Assembly (NCBI GenBank): GCA_028023455.1
Contig: JAQFVV010000012.1
Location: 13,656,364-13,720,363, forward strand
Length of the DNA: 64,000 nucleotides
Direction of reading: 5' to 3'
Source: Epiperipatus broadwayi
Lineage: Eukaryota; Onychophora; Udeonychophora; Euonychophora; Peripatidae
In this document: positions 59,801 through 64,000 of the stretch, one piece after another
Numbering within the stretch: position 1 is the first letter of the stretch
Layout: every line of letters starts with the position of its first letter
Notes under the pieces: model-generated
What the model saw: the letters and a program-made list of their open reading frames with translations, nothing else
The model's database searches: none
What the model was told of the DNA's origin: nothing
Made by a program: the position numbers and the translations under genes

Positions 59801-62505
59801 TAAGGACTGTTGGTTGCTTCAAGAGATATTTGCTTGCAGTGATCTTTTTAAAAGATGATTTATTTTTATTTACAACTTATTCAGTATAAAAATATTATTT
59901 ATCATTACATATGTGACATGATTATTTAGTTTTTATAAATAAGAGAAATATCTATAAAATTAATATCAATCCTTTAAAATCAATTTACATTAAAATATAT
60001 AGGTTGATTTAAAACTGCTCTCCGTTATTGTTTTGGATAACACTAAATAAAAGATCTAATATAGCAGAAATGATCACTTTCCAACTGTAAAAAGTTACTG
60101 GATATGATAGCTAGAGATCAGTTCATCATAAATAGACTTGGTAATTATCACGACTTTATATTTATATGCATTGTCATTAAAAAATATTTTAAGATTATTT
60201 TCATTATATGATTTTTTATGGCTTGATATATATAACTACAGACATGGTTATGGTATATATTAATTTTCACTGGGTCAAAAAACTATAGGCATGACAATAG
60301 CATATGCTAATTTTTGCAGTGCCAAGTAAGATTTCATATCATAAATACTATATTCAAATATAAAGTAATATTCATTTTTAAACTTTTATAATTATTACTC
60401 ATTTTTACTTGCATATGGGAATAGCTATATCACTGTACAATATAGGTATAGCAAAAGCAAAAATATGGTGCTTTAATCTTCTTTGCTCAATACTAACTAT
60501 CTCAACAGAAAAAAACCTTTGTGTGTGTGTGCATGTGTGTGGCGTATGCAAATATATTTACTGACATTACTACTTGCAGACATAAAATAAAAATTAAAAT
60601 CATCTCTACTTCATGAATATTTATTTTAATATAATTACTAAATCTTTTTAATTTTATTATTTATTTATTGAAATTAAAATATTTTAACTGCTTTAAATAA
60701 TCATTTTCAAGTGCATGTATGCACTGATTCTAAAACCAATTTTGATCGTTTTAAACAATTATTTTCAATCAAACATATATTGATTCTCTGAACTTTTATT
60801 ACATTCAAAAAAAAAAGATTTGATGACTATATTTTAAATGAATACTGCTGTATCTATCTACATCCAGGAAATAGGATTCACTATTTAAAATATTTTATAA
60901 CAAATATTCAAAGCATTAAGATCATCATTTATTTCTTTTTTTAAATAACAGGAGTTGAAATGATAAATCCAAAATGTAAATTCTTAAGAACTTTTATAAA
61001 TTCTAAATAAAACACAAAGTATAATGATCAATTTATAAAAAAGATCATGTTTCTAAAATATATAAAATAAAAAAGTTTATGATTTAATAGCTTTTATGCA
61101 GACAAAATTTTCATTTTTGTTTTCATTCTTTCACTGCTCATTTGTAATAAAATATAATTCTCAAATTAAAAAATCCAGAAACATATTGGTTTTATTGGAA
61201 GGGAAAGGTATTGAGCATGAAATCTAATTAATACAAAACTATTTAACACAAAATATCACATTATGTGAAAAAACTTCAACATCTGTCAAAACATATTATA
61301 TAATTTTCCACTTTATTTGATTAACATAAAATCTACTAATTATAAACGTCCCTAGAATTTTATATAAAAAATTTGACTTGGATAAGTTGCATTAAAATAA
61401 TTAACTATCAATGCAACATTCCATTGTTTTTAGTTTATAATATTTTAATAACTTAATAAAAATAAACAATGCTATATAAAATTTAAAAAAAGATCTGAAT
61501 AAATAATAATTGCTATTTATCAAGCACCCTATATAATAAAAATTTTAAAGAATTTTAATCTTTCTTTATTTTTGAATATAAATTATTTATAATATAAAAC
61601 TGGTTGTATAAATTGTTTCATTTTAGAAATATATATATATTCATTTCCTTTACAAAAAAAAAAAACCCCTTAAATTGATTTGTCTATCTCAGCAAGAGAG
61701 GTCAAAAAAATTTAGAATATAAATAGCAATTCTTATTTTCAGTAAGTAGTCTATTCCCAACTTTCTGTATAAGCTGATTTATGCATAAATTAGAAAAAAT
61801 TATATATCTTTATAATATATGATGCATTAAAGTATTTCTTCAAATTATCATATTTTCAGAGTTTTTCATATTAAAAATTTTTTTTAAAATAAATATTTTT
61901 TAAATAAAAAAAAACAAACCATTATTTTAAAAATCATATTTCTAATAATATTTAAAATAGTAAACATTCTAAAATAATAATTTTGCAATTAATAAAATTT
62001 ATTCTATTGTTAATAAATGCAAGGTTTTTTTCCATTTTTGTGCTGTTAAATTAAATTTTCAGGATAAAAAGTAAAATTAATTTGCTGACAGTGATTGCTA
62101 ACAAGACATCCTTTTTTTTGCACTTTTTTATAGTTAAACTAAATTATTATTCAAGGCTGCTAAAGAATGAAAGAAAAATATTCTATTCCTTTTTCATTTA
62201 AATAATACAACATCGCAATAAGATAATTTTGTAGCTAAAATTAAATAAACTGCTAATAAAGATATTTTTTTCTTCCTTTTTATGCCACTAAACAGAATTA
62301 TTATTCAACTCTGAATGTCATGACATATTTAGAAGTATTGTACAGTTTAAATATACATATATATCAGTGATGAAGCACACTATATAATTTTTTTTCATAA
62401 TGTTTTTATTTCGCTTGCCACAACAATTTTTACATAATAGCACCTAATATATACTACATATTATACACATCTAGAAAAATCTGAAACTCTCTTATCTGTA
62501 AATCA
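59801..62505. other. AT-rich stretch, no gene seen
   Basis: A GT microsatellite lies at about 60,520-60,541. No exon, domain or larger repeat was found. Confidence 0.45.
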
Positions 62506-62509
62506 GAGA

Positions 62510-63235
62510 ATAAATTATCAAGATATTTTTATTTTTTAAATGCTTTTAACATTCTTAAGTTTTAATTGTAAATTAGATTTTAACATTGTGTGAACTTCTT
62601 ATAATGCATTGGTCAAACTCATTCCTTGCCATATATAAAAACAATTCAACTGTTGGTAAAAAAAATTGAAAGTCAACAGAAATTTCATACACAAAATAAT
62701 GAGTTTGAATTATTCATTCTTCTTTTTTTATGTTAATCAGACCTCGATTAGTTTAAAAATAAATAATCCATTACCAATATATTTTTATCTTACAAATGCT
62801 TTTAACATTCTTAAGTTCTAATTGTAAATTAGATTTTAGCATTGTGTGAAGTTCCTATAATGCATTGGTCAAATTCATTCATTGCCATATATAAAAACAA
62901 TTCAAATGTTGATAAAAAAAATTGAAAGTCAACAGAAATTCCATAAAATAAATAAAATAAAAAAGTTTGAATAGTTCATTCCTCTTTTTTATGTTAATCA
63001 AACCATGATTAGTTTAAATACAGATAATACATTATCAATATATTTTTATCTTGCAAATGCTTTTAACATTCTTACATTTTAATTGTAAATTATAATTTTC
63101 GCATTGTGTGAAGTTCCTACAATGCATTGGTCAAACTCATTCCTTGCCATATATAAAAACAATTCAAATGTTGATAAAAAAATTGAAAGTCAACAGAAAT
63201 TCCATACAATAAAAAAGTTTGAATAGTTCGTTCTT
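62510..63235. repeat. satellite-like tandem array, 256-261 bp unit, about 2.8 copies
   Basis: TGCTTTTAACATTCTTA begins at 62541, 62797 and 63058. Each copy continues through AATTGTAAATTA, GCATTGTGTGAA-TTC, AATGCATTGGTCAAA, ATTGCCATATATAAAAACAA and ATTGAAAGTCAACAGAAAT in the same order. Copies are highly similar, so the array is fairly young. No coding sequence. Confidence 0.9.
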
Positions 63236-63239
63236 TTTT

Positions 63240-64000
63240 TGTTTCGCAAAATAGTTGAGATTTTTTTTTTTTTACATTTTGCAAAATAGCTTGTATACAC
63301 TAATGTAATTATTGTTTTTACTACACTATTGTATGTGCAACTTGTTAGATCAATTTTATGAGGTGAAATATGTACATATTTTAATGAATTTTTTAAATTG
63401 AATTTTAATTAAGGCTTTTGAAAGTTTTAGTGAATTTTTCTAGGGAAGCATTCATTCTGTTTAATACATGGATGTTGCTTCCCTGATATATATATATTAT
63501 AATGAAGTAATGATAATCATCCTCATATTCATTGGAAATAAATTGTATGCTAGTTTATAGCATAAAGAAATTTGTATATTAACAATCACTTCCCTAGTTA
63601 CCTTTATTAAAATATTAATGTATAATATTGTAATATTGGTTACATTCAAAGCACAGAGAAAATCAAAGAGGTTTAGATTGCGTTTGCCCTTAATTAAAAC
63701 ATTATAATTTTTAGAAAATGTTATAGTCCTCCCTTTTCTCAGAAGTGGACTATTCCAGATGACTCTTATCTGATCAGATTAAGCATTGTTTGCCACAGGC
63801 CAATAGGCTGATGTATAGATAAAAACATAGCAAATGATTATTACAGGCCAATAAGCAGTAATGCTTGCTGAATCCGAATGTTTTCAATAAGGTCAGGGAT
63901 CTGGGTGTAAATAGTCAGCCTTTTGTGAGAATCAGGGAAGAACAATTATCTAACCTGAAAAGACTTTACGTTCTCCCAGGAAAGCTCTGCTAACCTGAAC
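63240..64000. other. AT-rich stretch, GC-richer near the window end
   Basis: The last 300 bp contain ACAGGCCAATA(A/G)GC twice (about 63,797 and 63,844) and CTAACCTGAA twice (about 63,951 and 63,991), hinting at another repeat. Cut by the window edge. Confidence 0.4.

Overview
The window is strongly AT-rich eukaryotic DNA. It looks like intron and intergenic sequence of an invertebrate animal: a few short exon candidates with good splice signals lie far apart on the minus strand, and the space between them is filled with decayed transposable elements. The element mix (Ty3/gypsy, RTE-type LINE, Penelope-like element with a GIY-YIG nuclease, piggyBac, tRNA-derived retroposons, hammerhead-ribozyme repeats) is typical of invertebrate metazoans. 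I cannot name the species. No bacterial-type operon, rRNA gene or CRISPR array is present, and most long open frames are pieces of transposons or chance.

Layout. 0-0.9 kb: gypsy gag (minus). 3.7-5.5 kb: gypsy RT end, RNase H and integrase (plus). 7.16-9.94 kb: Penelope-like element (minus) between direct terminal repeats, with a tRNA-like fold near its 3' end. 10.2-11.95 kb: frameshifted piggyBac transposase (plus) that retains all three catalytic aspartates. 13.3-13.7 kb: 3' end of an RTE LINE; a longer relative with endonuclease and RT lies at 17.1-20.0 kb (minus). 16.0-16.24 kb: a well-supported host exon (minus). 16.57-16.99 kb: two inverted copies of the Penelope terminal repeat. 24.0-24.56 and 35.3-35.9 kb: inverted copies of an unnamed repeat. 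26.4-26.55 kb: a retroposed tRNA-like sequence. 26.8-28.8 kb: retroelement debris. 30.8-35.2 kb: a gypsy element split by a minus-strand LINE. 35.96-36.45 kb: a roughly 0.5-kb element with two hammerhead ribozymes in 121-bp direct repeats. 44.6-45.6 kb: a GC-rich tandem island. 52.35-53.93 kb: a LINE-like unit carrying only ORF1. 58.2 kb: long inverted repeat. 62.5-63.24 kb: short satellite array.

Minus-strand exon candidates at 58.73, 56.46, 51.77, 47.61, 37.51, 30.37 and 16.01 kb (several of them micro-exons of 24-31 nt) may belong to one very long gene of unknown identity. The phases of some neighbours fit and others require missing exons. The most notable system is the paired hammerhead-ribozyme (retrozyme-like) element, whose two self-cleavage sites would release a 376-nt RNA.
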